A stretch of 64,000 bases of DNA, taken from assembly GCF_014075995.1 (NCBI RefSeq), contig NZ_CP055153.1:930001-994000 (forward strand), in the 5' to 3' direction. Below are positions 28,470-38,026 of this stretch, piece by piece. A program made the position numbers and the translations under genes. Source of the DNA: Adhaeribacter radiodurans. GTDB lineage: Bacteria > Bacteroidota > Bacteroidia > Cytophagales > Hymenobacteraceae. Under the pieces are notes generated by a model. It was not told the origin of the DNA and made no database searches. It was given only the letters and a program-made list of their open reading frames with translations. Within the stretch, counting starts at the first letter, position 1. Every line of letters starts with the position of its first letter.

Positions 28470-30332
28470 ATGAGAAAAAAAGCTTGCCTATTACTGATTC
28501 TTTCCTGGATCAGCCTTTTACCTGCTAGTGCTCAATTAAAAGAAATTTCAACGGAAAACCTGGGCTTAGTGCCGCTGCCCAAAGAAGTTAAAGCTTACGA
28601 AGGAAAATTTACCCTACCCAGTAAAGTAATTATCTCTGCCAAAACTAAAGATGAACTAAACACCGCCGATTTCTTAAAAACCTATTTAGGTGAATTAGGT
28701 AAAGAAGTTACCATTACCCCAGATGCCAAACTGGCTACCATAAAATTGAAAATTGGTGGCACCGGTAGTTCTAAAAACCCTGAAAGCTACGAATTAACAG
28801 TAGATAAATCTGGTGCCAGCTTAAGTGCTTCGGCCGGACCAGGTTTATTTTATGCTTCCCAAACCTTAATGCAACTAATGCCACCAAAAGTGCAGGAAAG
28901 CATTGAGCTGCCATACGTGCGTATTACCGATGAGCCGACTTTTAAATGGCGTGGTAATATGCTCGACGTAGCCCGGCATTTCTTCCCGGTTTCGTTTGTA
29001 AAGAAATACATTGATTATTTAGCGGCTTATAAAATAAATACATTTCACTGGCACCTTACCGATGACCAGGGCTGGCGCATTGAAATTAAAAAATATCCTA
29101 AACTGACTACTATTAGTGCTTTCCGGAATGAATCTTTGATTGGGCCGCAGCAACTAATGAAAAAGCCCGAAGATTATAAGTACGACGGCATGCCGCATGG
29201 TGGCTTTTACACCCAGGAGCAAATTAAAGAAGTAATTGACTATGCCCAGAAACGGTACATAACCATTGTTCCGGAAATAGAAATGCCCGGCCATTCAGTG
29301 GCCGTATTGGCGGCTTACCCTGAGTTAGCCTGCAAGCCAGGACCTTATCAAACCCGTACCTTATGGGGCATTTCCGAAGATATAGTTTGTCCGTCGGAGC
29401 AAACTTTTCAGTTTTTCGAAGATGTATTAACAGAAGTGGTGCAGTTATTCCCGGGTAAATACGTGCACATTGGCGGCGACGAAGCGCCCAAAGACCGCTG
29501 GCGCGAGAGCGACTTGGTAAAAGACATCATGAAAAAAGAAAAACTTAAAGATGTGGAGAAAGTGCAGGGTTGGTTTAACAGCCGCATCGAAAAATTCTTG
29601 CTAGCCAAAGGCAAAAAGTTAATTGGTTGGGACGAAATTTTGGAAGGTGGAATCACTCCAAAATCAACCATTATGAGCTGGCGCGGCGAAAAAGGTGGTA
29701 TTGAAGCAGCCCGCCACGGCAACGAAGTAGTAATGTCGCCTTCCACCCATTTGTATTTAGACCACGGTCAGAATCCGGTTCCGCACAGCCCGGTTGAGCC
29801 TACCATGATTGGCGGTTATTTGCCTTTAGAAAAAGTATATGGCTATAATCCCCTTTCCAGCGAACTAACTCCGGAGCAACATAAATACATTTTGGGCCCT
29901 CAAGCCAATTTATGGACCGAATACATTACCACGCCAGAAAAAGTAGAGTACATGTTATTCCCTCGTATTTTAGCTTTATCTGAAGTAGCCTGGACTCCCT
30001 ACGCCAATAAAAATTATTCCGATTTCCTGCAGCGTTTAGGTAAGCAATTCCCGCGGCTCGACGCTAAAAATATTTTGTACCGGGTGCCGGAACCAGGCGG
30101 AATGGAAACCAATAAAATTGTAACACAAGGCGATAAAGCCATTCTTACCTTAACTACTCTTTATCCGGGTTCTCAAATTCGTTACACGTTAGATGGTACC
30201 GTTCCGAACGAAACATCTGATGTGTACACCAAACCATTGCCTATACCAATTAATAAAAATTTAAAAGTTAGGGCTATTACTATTACGCCAAATGGCCGCC
30301 ATAGTGTACCCGCCGAAGTTGTAATTCCTTAA
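28470..30332 (+). CDS. GH20 beta-N-acetylhexosaminidase, secreted
   Basis: From the ATG at 28470 this is 620 residues with a signal peptide (cleavage near LPASAQ); an upstream in-frame TTG adds 17 residues before the signal and is unlikely. An N-terminal GH20 accessory domain (about 35-150) precedes the GH20 barrel (about 150-510): RHFFPVSFVKKYIDYLAAYK, FHWHLTDDQGWRIEIKKYP, EIEMPGHSVA and the catalytic pair HIGGDEAPK with D337/E338, acting by substrate-assisted retention. A C-terminal chitobiase-like beta domain ends the protein (IRYTLDGTVPNETS). It releases terminal GlcNAc or GalNAc in the periplasm or at the surface. It has its own promoter gap after the SusD terminator. Confidence 0.95.
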   Translation: MRKKACLLLILSWISLLPASAQLKEISTENLGLVPLPKEVKAYEGKFTLPSKVIISAKTKDELNTADFLKTYLGELGKEVTITPDAKLATIKLKIGGTGSSKNPESYELTVDKSGASLSASAGPGLFYASQTLMQLMPPKVQESIELPYVRITDEPTFKWRGNMLDVARHFFPVSFVKKYIDYLAAYKINTFHWHLTDDQGWRIEIKKYPKLTTISAFRNESLIGPQQLMKKPEDYKYDGMPHGGFYTQEQIKEVIDYAQKRYITIVPEIEMPGHSVAVLAAYPELACKPGPYQTRTLWGISEDIVCPSEQTFQFFEDVLTEVVQLFPGKYVHIGGDEAPKDRWRESDLVKDIMKKEKLKDVEKVQGWFNSRIEKFLLAKGKKLIGWDEILEGGITPKSTIMSWRGEKGGIEAARHGNEVVMSPSTHLYLDHGQNPVPHSPVEPTMIGGYLPLEKVYGYNPLSSELTPEQHKYILGPQANLWTEYITTPEKVEYMLFPRILALSEVAWTPYANKNYSDFLQRLGKQFPRLDAKNILYRVPEPGGMETNKIVTQGDKAILTLTTLYPGSQIRYTLDGTVPNETSDVYTKPLPIPINKNLKVRAITITPNGRHSVPAEVVIP

Positions 30333-30370
30333 ATAAAGTTTAAGTTAAGTAAAAAGATACATGTTGAAAA

Positions 30371-30428
30371 AAGAAGGGTTACCCGAAGCTAATAATTTGA
30401 AGATTAGTGGGGTAACCCTTCTTTTTTT
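30371..30428. terminator. Terminator after GH20 gene
   Basis: AAGAAGGGTTACCC (30371-30384) pairs with 30410-30423, followed by a T-run; an inner CTAAT/ATTAG stem extends the hairpin. Confidence 0.9.
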
Positions 30429-30512
30429 CAGGATATAGAAGCGGGCTTTCTAAACAGTTTAACCTAAACGGATTTCAACGCAAAAATAAAATAACAATTT
30501 AATAGTTCGTAT

Positions 30513-30537
30513 ACACCTTTTTTTACGATGAAGGTGT
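30513..30537 (+). other. 7-bp hairpin upstream of the oxidoreductase gene
   Basis: ACACCTT (30513-30519) pairs with AAGGTGT (30531-30537), followed by CTTTATTT. It could be a second weak terminator or part of the leader of the gene at 30629. Confidence 0.4.
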
Positions 30538-30628
30538 CTTTATTTAGTAAAAGGGTTACCTAAAACTAGCAAAAGTGTTAAAAAAGTAAGTATTTTAAGA
30601 TTAATATTATAATAAGCTAACTTCCATC

Positions 30629-31900
30629 ATGACTCTGCCAGAAGCAAACTCCAGGAGGAAATTCCTGAAAAATTCTATCGCGGCCTTGGCCGGTATCACC
30701 ATTGTTCCCCGTCATGTTTTAGGCGGTAAAGGTTACCTAGCTCCAAGCGATCATCTTACTAAAGGTATTATTGGGGTGGGTTCTATGGGTAGGGGCCACA
30801 TCCCATACGCCGGTACCAAGGTAGTGGCCATTTGCGACGTAGAGCAAAACCATTTAAAAATAGCTTTAGATAAAATTGGCAGTACTGTTAAAACTTTTTC
30901 GGATTACCGCGAACTGATTCAGTTGCCGGAAGTTGATATTGTACATATTGCTACCCCGCCGCACTGGCATGGCATTATGGCCGCCGATGCGGCCCGGGCA
31001 GGTAAAGATATCTGGTGTGAAAAACCAATGACCCGAACTATTGGCGAAGGAAAGCGGGTAGTAGAAGCTGTGCAGCAACACGGGCGTATTTTCCGGTTAA
31101 ATACCTGGTTCCGTTTCGAAGATATGTTCTACGGCATGCGCACGCCGGTTAAACCCATTAAAAAATTAGTAGAAAGTGGCTTGTTAGGTTGGCCCTTAAA
31201 AGTTACCGTTGGGGCTACTACCGGTTACGATTGGAAATTCTACTGGGTAGGTAAAACCAACCTCGACCCAATGCCCGTACCGGCTACTTTAAATTACGAT
31301 GCGTGGCTGGGGCCAGCCCCTTACAAACCGTACAACCCACACCGGGTACACCAAACTTTCCGGGGATATTGGGACTATGATGGCGGCGGCCTAGGCGATA
31401 TGGGTCAGCATTATTTAGATCCGGTGCAATACTTTTTAGGAAAAGATGATACCAGCCCGGTTTCGGTGGAAGTAGATGCTCCGCAGCAACATACGGATGC
31501 CGTAGGCACTTGGCGCCGGATTACTTATACCTATGCTGATGGCTGCCAGATTATTTTGGATGGGGAAGGAAAAGACACCAATGCCGCTTACATCGAAGGT
31601 CCTAACGGTAAATTATACCCTGGCTTCCGGTCGGATATTCCGGATTTAGAGAAAAAACTGGCTGCTTTCCCCGACCCACAACCTCAGGTTACTAATTTTG
31701 TAGATGCCGTTAAAAACCGGAAAAAGTTTGCCTTAAACGAAGAAAACGGTCACCGTTCCTGCACCATTGTAAACATGGGGTTAGCCGCTTTAAAACTAGG
31801 ACGCTCGCTCAAGTACGATCCGGTAAAACAAGAGTTTATCGATGACGAAGGCGCTAACCGCCTTATTGATCAACCTATGCGTGCACCATTTGTGATTTAG
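30629..31900 (+). CDS. Gfo/Idh/MocA-family oxidoreductase with twin-arginine-type signal
   Basis: This 423-residue protein begins with a Tat-like signal (SRRKFLKNSIAALAGITIV), so it is probably exported folded with its NAD(P) cofactor. A Rossmann domain follows (GIIGVGSMGRGHIPYAG, VVAICDVEQNH), then the EKPMTRTIGEGKRVVEA motif with the canonical EKP, and the catalytic-type GLGDMGQHYLDPVQYF segment in the C-terminal domain. EKP argues for a dehydrogenase and against GH109, where this motif is altered. Next to a DUF1080 protein it is a good candidate glycoside 3-dehydrogenase, but that substrate call is inference. Confidence 0.92.
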   Translation: MTLPEANSRRKFLKNSIAALAGITIVPRHVLGGKGYLAPSDHLTKGIIGVGSMGRGHIPYAGTKVVAICDVEQNHLKIALDKIGSTVKTFSDYRELIQLPEVDIVHIATPPHWHGIMAADAARAGKDIWCEKPMTRTIGEGKRVVEAVQQHGRIFRLNTWFRFEDMFYGMRTPVKPIKKLVESGLLGWPLKVTVGATTGYDWKFYWVGKTNLDPMPVPATLNYDAWLGPAPYKPYNPHRVHQTFRGYWDYDGGGLGDMGQHYLDPVQYFLGKDDTSPVSVEVDAPQQHTDAVGTWRRITYTYADGCQIILDGEGKDTNAAYIEGPNGKLYPGFRSDIPDLEKKLAAFPDPQPQVTNFVDAVKNRKKFALNEENGHRSCTIVNMGLAALKLGRSLKYDPVKQEFIDDEGANRLIDQPMRAPFVI

Positions 31901-32220
31901 TAAATACGATAGGTATTTATAAAGATCCTTATTGTTTATAGTTACAAAAACAATCACGCTGTCCCTCCCAAACTTAGGAGGGAAGCTCTTGTAAATAGCC
32001 TAATTGTTATTTTACCTCTTTATGCAACAGTAAACCGTTCAAAGTGCACAACCGACGATTTTGTGTTTGAGCGGAGCGAGTTGAAAATTGTCTTGACTTT
32101 TTTGGTTCTTTTTGTGTCAAGACAAAAAGAACAAGGCTTGAGCAATGAAACAACTGAATCAGAATTTATAGTTATTTGGCTAACTATAAGACTCATACTT
32201 GAATCAATATACCGTTATTC
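31901..32220. other. 320-base leader region with two sets of inverted repeats
   Basis: Between the oxidoreductase and the HEAT/DUF1080 gene. It contains a CCCTCC/GGAGGG hairpin (31963-31982) and the overlapping inverted repeats at 32090-32132. No gene is seen. Confidence 0.6.
32090..32132. repeat. Two mutually exclusive hairpins
   Basis: GTCTTGAC (32090-32097) can pair with GTCAAGAC (32116-32123). Alternatively GTTCTTTTTGT (32105-32115) pairs with ACAAAAAGAAC (32122-32132) around a six-base loop. The two share bases, so only one forms at a time. It lies 89 bases before the HEAT/DUF1080 start. I have the impression that similar segments are dispersed in related genomes, which needs a search. 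Confidence 0.6.
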
Positions 32221-35200
32221 ATGAAAAAACTTTCCTTAGTATTTCTTTCGTTTCTACTAATATCGGGCAGTTTAAATGCCCAGACCAAAGTTGATAACCG
32301 GACTACTTCTACCCGGATTGCCGATATATTAGCCCAATTCCCAGCCCAGGATGCTCAACAATTAGCCACCAACATGAACGAGGTGGGCGCATTGGGAGAA
32401 GCCGGTCTGGTGGATATGGCAAAAATGCTGGTTCCTCCCGGAAAAGGGGATAACTCTAAAATACAATACGCTTTAGGTGGCTTTTCGTATTATGTTGCCC
32501 AAGGAAATCGCGAAAACCTGCGGTCTATGGCAGCTAATGCCTACGTGAAAGCCCTGGATCAGGTAACCGACCCGATTAATAAAACTTTCCTGATCTTCCA
32601 GCTTCAAATGATCGGTAAAGACGAAGCAGTAGCAGCTCTGGTTAAAAATTTAGGCAACGATCAGGTTTGCGGTCCCGCTGCCCGGGCGTTGGTAAAAATC
32701 AATACGGCTAGCGCTAAATCAGCTTTATTAACTGCTTTATCCCAAGCTCAGGGAACCTGCCAGTTGTCTTTAGTGGAAGCATTAGGTGATTCACGGGATG
32801 CTGCGGCTGTACCAGCTATTAGTAAATTAGCCAGCAGTAGCGATGAAAAAATGAAAAAAGTGGCGCTATTTGCGCTAGCAAACATTGGTGATCCGGCGGC
32901 CGAACCCGTACTGGCAGCTGAAGCGGAAAAAGCAAATTATGCTTACCAAAATGCCAATGCTACCGCCGCTTACTTGCGCTGGGCTGAAACTATGCTAACT
33001 GCCGGCAACAAGAGCCAGGTAGAAAAAATGGCACAAACTTTACTAGACAAAACTACCCAAGAAAACCAGGTACCTACCCGAATTGCCGCTTTAAACTTTT
33101 TGGTAGATATTCAGGGAGAGCAGAGCTTACCATTATTGGTAAAAGCTGCAAAGGATAAAAATCAAGCTTATAGGGTGGCTGCTTTAAGCCGGGCTGCTAA
33201 ATTTAAAACTGGCACCACGGAGTGGTTAGCTGCCCTGAAAAAAGCTAAACCAGATGCAAAAGCCGATATTATTAATTTATTGGGTACTCAGCAGGATGCG
33301 GCTGCTTTACCAGTTTTACTAAAAGCAGTAAAAAACAAAAACCAAAAGGTAAAGGTGGCCGCCATCACTGCTGCCGGTAAAGTAGGTCAGGAAGCAGCCT
33401 TACCAGCTATTTTAAAAGCTATGCGCAAAGGAGATTCTACTGTCGTGCAAGCCGCTCAAACTGCAATTCTTACCATGAAAGGCACGAACATAGTACCGCA
33501 GGTAAGTCAGGCTTTACCTAAAATGCGCGAAACTGCTCAGGTTGCTTTATTACAAGTGTTAGGATCTCGTAAAGCTTCGGAGCAAATTAACGTGGTGTTA
33601 GAACTGGCCAAAAGTAAAAACCCGGAAGTCGAGCTAGCTGCTTTAACTGCTTTAAAGGATATGGCTGCTCAAGATAATCTGACTTCTTTGTATCCTTTGT
33701 TATTAGCTGCTGACCGGCCGGAAGAAGTGACAGTTATGCAGGATGCTATTTTTAACGCCTTAGGTAGTGTAAAAGATAAAAACCAGCAAACAGATATTAT
33801 TCTGGCTCAAATGGCGCAAGGTCCGGCTGATAAAAAATCGCTTTACTACGCGGTTCTAAGCAAAATTGGCAGTAAAAAAGCTTTACAAACAGTAGTGTCT
33901 GATTTTAATGGGGGTAACGACGAAATTAAAAAGACTGCGTTTGCGGCTTTAAGCAACTGGAGCGATTTTACCGCTGCGAATGAGTTATTCCGGATTGCGC
34001 AATCCAATGCTAATTCTCCTTACTTCGACCAGGCACTTCGCGGCTATGTGCGCCAGGTGAGCACGGCTAAGTTTACCCCGGAGCAAAAACTATTGCTGTT
34101 AACCAAAGTAATGGACATTGCCCAAAACAACGAACAGAAAACCGTTATTCTGCGCGAAATTGGTAAAAGCCCTACTTATCTGTCATTGTTGCAAGCGGGT
34201 AAGTATTTAGATGATCCTGCTTTAAAACAGATAGCTGCCGATGCCGTTACCAATATTGCTTTAGGTAACAAAAATATCTACGGACAAGACGTACGCGATT
34301 TACTCAACAAAGCCATGAGTGCTATGCAAGGCGCGGAGGTAGAATATACCAAAGCCAATATCCGCAAGCTGTTGGACGAAATGCCCAAAGAACCTGGTTT
34401 TGTATCTATGTTTAATGGCAAAGATTTAACCGGTTGGAAAGGCTTAGTAGCTGACCCCATCAAACGGGCAAAAATGGATGCTAAAACCCTGGCTGCCGCC
34501 CAGCAAAAAGCCGACGAACAAATGCGGAAAGACTGGCAGGTTAAAGACGGAGAAATTGTTTTCGTAGGAAAAGGTTTTGATAACCTGACTACGGTAAAAA
34601 AATACGGTGATTTTGAAATGTTAGTAGATTGGAAAATCTACGACGATGGCAAAAAAGAAGGTGATGCCGGTATTTATCTGCGCGGTACGCCGCAAGTGCA
34701 AATGTGGGACACCTCCCGCGTAAAAGATGGCGCTCAGGTAGGTTCTGGAGGCTTGTACAACAATAAAGTAAATCCCAGCAAACCTTTAAAAGTAGCCGAT
34801 AATCCCCTCGGAGAATGGAATAACTTCCGGATTTTAATGCAAGGCGACCGGGTAACTGTATACTTAAATGGAGAACTGGTAACTGATAATGTAATTCTGG
34901 AAAATTTCTGGGATGCCAAGTTGCCTTTATTCCCCGAAGAACAGATTGAACTGCAAGCGCATGGTTCGCCGGTTGGTTACCGGAACTTGTACATCCGGGA
35001 AATTCCCCGTCCCAAGCCTTATGAATTAACTGCTGCCGAAAAGAAAGAAGGGTATAAAATTTTATTTGATGGTACTAACATGCACGAGTGGCAAGGCAAT
35101 ACCATTGATTATACCATTGATGCAGGCACGATGCTGGTTTCACCTAAGCCGGGCAGCCGCGGTAATTTATACACCAAAGATCAGTACAGCGATTTTGTTT

Positions 35201-35643
35201 TTCGGTTTGAATTTAAGTTAACGCCGGGCGCCAATAACGGATTAGGTATTCGGGCGCCATTAGAAGGCGATGCGGCTTACACTGGTATTGAATTGCAAAT
35301 TCTGGATAACGAAGCGGATATTTACAAAGCTTTAGAAACTTACCAATATCATGGTTCGGCTTACGGGGTTTTACCTGCCAAACGGGGTTATTTAAAACCA
35401 ATAGGAGAGTGGAACTACCAGGAAGTAACAGTAAAAGGCCCGAAAATAAAAGTGGTTTTAAATGGTACTACCATCCTGGACGGCGACTTAACCGAAGCCC
35501 GAAAAAATGGTACGATGGATCATAAAGAGCATCCGGGCATTCACCGGAATACAGGTTATATCGGTTTTCTTGGCCACGGCTCTACTTTAGCTTTCCGCAA
35601 CATCCGGATTAAGGATTTAAGTAAGAAGTTAGCGATTAAGTAA
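32221..35643 (+). CDS. Secreted HEAT-repeat protein with two C-terminal DUF1080 (3-keto-disaccharide hydrolase) domains
   Basis: This 1140-residue protein has a signal peptide (cleavage near SLNAQ), then HEAT/HEAT_2-type helical repeats over about residues 35-715 (for example AAVPAISKLASSSDEKMKKV and AALPVLLKAVKNKNQKVKVA). DUF1080 domain 1 spans about 724-928 (FVSMFNGKDLTGWKG; DAGIYLRGTPQVQMWD; YRNLYIREI) and domain 2 about 941-1135 (YKILFDGTNMHEWQG; NGLGIRAPLEGDAAYTGIEL; FRNIRIKDL). DUF1080 is a laminin-G-like sandwich; characterised members cleave 3-keto glycosides. The HEAT part may be a scaffold. The fusion and doubling are unusual in length. It is next to the oxidoreductase that could supply 3-keto substrate. 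Confidence 0.9.
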   Translation: MKKLSLVFLSFLLISGSLNAQTKVDNRTTSTRIADILAQFPAQDAQQLATNMNEVGALGEAGLVDMAKMLVPPGKGDNSKIQYALGGFSYYVAQGNRENLRSMAANAYVKALDQVTDPINKTFLIFQLQMIGKDEAVAALVKNLGNDQVCGPAARALVKINTASAKSALLTALSQAQGTCQLSLVEALGDSRDAAAVPAISKLASSSDEKMKKVALFALANIGDPAAEPVLAAEAEKANYAYQNANATAAYLRWAETMLTAGNKSQVEKMAQTLLDKTTQENQVPTRIAALNFLVDIQGEQSLPLLVKAAKDKNQAYRVAALSRAAKFKTGTTEWLAALKKAKPDAKADIINLLGTQQDAAALPVLLKAVKNKNQKVKVAAITAAGKVGQEAALPAILKAMRKGDSTVVQAAQTAILTMKGTNIVPQVSQALPKMRETAQVALLQVLGSRKASEQINVVLELAKSKNPEVELAALTALKDMAAQDNLTSLYPLLLAADRPEEVTVMQDAIFNALGSVKDKNQQTDIILAQMAQGPADKKSLYYAVLSKIGSKKALQTVVSDFNGGNDEIKKTAFAALSNWSDFTAANELFRIAQSNANSPYFDQALRGYVRQVSTAKFTPEQKLLLLTKVMDIAQNNEQKTVILREIGKSPTYLSLLQAGKYLDDPALKQIAADAVTNIALGNKNIYGQDVRDLLNKAMSAMQGAEVEYTKANIRKLLDEMPKEPGFVSMFNGKDLTGWKGLVADPIKRAKMDAKTLAAAQQKADEQMRKDWQVKDGEIVFVGKGFDNLTTVKKYGDFEMLVDWKIYDDGKKEGDAGIYLRGTPQVQMWDTSRVKDGAQVGSGGLYNNKVNPSKPLKVADNPLGEWNNFRILMQGDRVTVYLNGELVTDNVILENFWDAKLPLFPEEQIELQAHGSPVGYRNLYIREIPRPKPYELTAAEKKEGYKILFDGTNMHEWQGNTIDYTIDAGTMLVSPKPGSRGNLYTKDQYSDFVFRFEFKLTPGANNGLGIRAPLEGDAAYTGIELQILDNEADIYKALETYQYHGSAYGVLPAKRGYLKPIGEWNYQEVTVKGPKIKVVLNGTTILDGDLTEARKNGTMDHKEHPGIHRNTGYIGFLGHGSTLAFRNIRIKDLSKKLAIK

Positions 35644-35660
35644 AAAATTTAATTTATAAG

Positions 35661-35725
35661 TGTCATTCTGGAAGAAATTGTTAAGCTGCTAAGCCAAATG
35701 TTTTCTTCTTGAATGACATTTTTTT
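35661..35725 (+). terminator. Terminator after HEAT/DUF1080 gene
   Basis: TGTCATTC (35661-35668) pairs with GAATGACA (35711-35718), extended by AAGAA/TTCTT inside, followed by a seven-T run. Confidence 0.85.
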
Positions 35726-35851
35726 ATAATCTGTTTTCAGACCAAGAAGTTTGGCGGTAGAGTAGTACTTTCGTCTTTACTTAATCTCTTCAGTAGCTCA
35801 AACATCTTTATTTTATTCATTTTAATAAACTTGAATTTCCATTAATCTCTT

Positions 35852-38026
35852 ATGAGAATAACTTTACTTGTATTTAGTTTTTATTTGCTATCCTTTTCGT
35901 TACTGGCCCAAAAAAAGAATGCAGCTTACCAATTACCCATTAAAGCAGCTTCTTCCGAAATTAAAATTGATGGCGTGCTGGATGAATTAGCTTGGCAGGA
36001 AGCTACGGTAGCGAAAGATTTTTACATGATGCTACCCATGGATACCAGCTACGCGCAGGTACCTACGGAAGTACGCATGACTTACGATAAAAATAATATT
36101 TATATTATTGCGGTAAACTACGTTACCTTGCCCGGACCGTACATGGTAGAATCGTTGCGGCGGGATTGGAGCTTTGGGAAAAACGACAACTTTATCTTTT
36201 TTATTGACCCCTTCGACGACCAGACTAATGGCTTTTCTTTTGGGGCGAATGCAGCCGGTGCCCAGTGGGACGGCATTATGTACGAAGGTAGTAAAGTAGA
36301 TTTAAGCTGGGATAATAAGTGGGTTTCGGCGGTAAAAAACTACGATGATAAATGGGTATTTGAAGCAGCTATTCCTTTTAAAACCATTCGTTATAAAAAA
36401 GGCATTACTAACTGGGGTATTAATTTTAGTCGCCAAGATTTAAAAAGTACGGAAAAATCGGCATGGGCTCCTGTACCCCGGCAATTTCCGAGTGCTGCGT
36501 TGGCGTACACCGGCACTTTAGTTTGGGATCAACCCCCACCCGAAGCAGGAACCAATATTTCCTTAATTCCTTATGCGTTAGGTGGCCTTTTTCGCAATTT
36601 TGCAGCCGGTCAAAAAAACGAGTACCGGAAAGAAATTGGAATTGATGCAAAAGTAGCCATTACTTCTTCTTTAAATTTAGACTTAACCGTAAACCCGGAT
36701 TTTTCGCAAGTAGATGTAGATCAACAGGTAACCAATCTGGATCGGTTTGAATTATTTTTCCCGGAAAAACGCCAGTTCTTCCTCGAAAACGGTGATTTAT
36801 TTACTAATTACGGGTACGCTAATATCCGCCCGTTTTTCTCGCGACGCATAGGTTTAGGAGTGCCCATCCGTTTTGGAGCCCGCCTGAGTGGCCGTTTGAA
36901 TAAAGATTGGCGACTCGGAGTAATGGATATGCAAACCGGAGCAGTAGATGAGCTTGGGTTACCGGCCCAGAATTTTGCGGTAGCATCTTTGCAAAGACGC
37001 GTTTTTGCCCGATCTAACATTGGGGTTATTTTTATAAATAAAGAATCTCTAAACTACAAACCCGGCGAAGAACCAGGTAAACCTGTTTACACGCGTTACA
37101 ATCGTAACTTCGGTTTTGAGTACAATTTAGCTTCGGCTAATAATATGTGGACGGGGAAGGCCATGGTTTTAAAATCCTTTAGTCCGAATAAAACCGGGCG
37201 TGATTGGGTGCATGCGGCTAATCTGCAATATGCTAGCCGGGCTTGGTTAATTAATTGGCAGCACCAGTACGTAGGCCGTAATTATACCGCCGAAGTGGGT
37301 TATGTGCCGCGCCAGGGCTTTATTCAGGTAAATCCGAAAGTAGGCTATTCTTTTTTCCCGCGTAGGGGCCCTGTTTTAAACCACGGGCCGAGTATCAGCA
37401 CCAACCATATTACCAATGAAAATTTTAAAACTACTGATAATACCAGTATACTTTCGTATGCCTTTACTTTCCGGAGCCGGAGCACTTTTACGGCCTGGAC
37501 TGCCTATGATTACGTGAAATTACTGCAGCCTTTTGACCCCACCAATTTTCGCCGCGACACCTTGGCCCGGGGTACGGAACATAACTGGAAATCATGGGGA
37601 ACCGAGTTTATTTCTAAACCGCAAAGCATTTTTACTTATTCGTTTAGCACGCGCTACGGAGGTTATTATGCCGATGGTACCCGTTTAAACCTGGCTGGTA
37701 GTCTAGGATACCGTTTTCAGCCTTTCGTAAGCATTGCGGTAGCGGCTAACTACAACGATATAAAATTACCGGAACCTTGGGGAAGAAATAAATTTTGGCT
37801 GATTGGTCCACGGCTGGATGTAACCATGACAAATACTCTATACTTAACCACTTTTGTGCAGTACAATGAACAGATTGATAATGTGAATTTAAATGCCCGT
37901 TTACAATGGCGCTACAAGCCCGCTTCCGATTTATTTATTGTGTACACCGATAACTACTTGCCAACTAATTTTGCCGTAAAAAGCCGGGCTTTGGTTTTTA
38001 AATTTACTTATTGGTGGAATTTGTAA
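35852..38026 (+). CDS. DUF5916 outer-membrane barrel protein with N-terminal CBM9-like domain
   Basis: This 724-residue protein has a signal peptide (cleavage near LLAQK), a CBM9-like sugar-binding sandwich at about 30-215 (SEIKIDGVLDELAWQEATVA; FFIDPFDDQTNGFSFGANAA; FEAAIPFKTIRYK) and a C-terminal DUF5916 beta-barrel (DLTVNPDFSQVDVDQQVTNL; FFPEKRQFFLENGDLF) ending in an aromatic strand (RALVFKFTYWWNL). Such proteins are frequent near Bacteroidota nutrient-uptake loci. They probably form an outer-membrane channel or binding protein; the true role is untested. Confidence 0.9.
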   Translation: MRITLLVFSFYLLSFSLLAQKKNAAYQLPIKAASSEIKIDGVLDELAWQEATVAKDFYMMLPMDTSYAQVPTEVRMTYDKNNIYIIAVNYVTLPGPYMVESLRRDWSFGKNDNFIFFIDPFDDQTNGFSFGANAAGAQWDGIMYEGSKVDLSWDNKWVSAVKNYDDKWVFEAAIPFKTIRYKKGITNWGINFSRQDLKSTEKSAWAPVPRQFPSAALAYTGTLVWDQPPPEAGTNISLIPYALGGLFRNFAAGQKNEYRKEIGIDAKVAITSSLNLDLTVNPDFSQVDVDQQVTNLDRFELFFPEKRQFFLENGDLFTNYGYANIRPFFSRRIGLGVPIRFGARLSGRLNKDWRLGVMDMQTGAVDELGLPAQNFAVASLQRRVFARSNIGVIFINKESLNYKPGEEPGKPVYTRYNRNFGFEYNLASANNMWTGKAMVLKSFSPNKTGRDWVHAANLQYASRAWLINWQHQYVGRNYTAEVGYVPRQGFIQVNPKVGYSFFPRRGPVLNHGPSISTNHITNENFKTTDNTSILSYAFTFRSRSTFTAWTAYDYVKLLQPFDPTNFRRDTLARGTEHNWKSWGTEFISKPQSIFTYSFSTRYGGYYADGTRLNLAGSLGYRFQPFVSIAVAANYNDIKLPEPWGRNKFWLIGPRLDVTMTNTLYLTTFVQYNEQIDNVNLNARLQWRYKPASDLFIVYTDNYLPTNFAVKSRALVFKFTYWWNL

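Noticed and set aside
30629-31900. GH109 (NAD-dependent N-acetylgalactosaminidase) as identity of the oxidoreductase
   Set aside because: The protein keeps the ordinary EKPM motif of dehydrogenases, which GH109 enzymes have altered.
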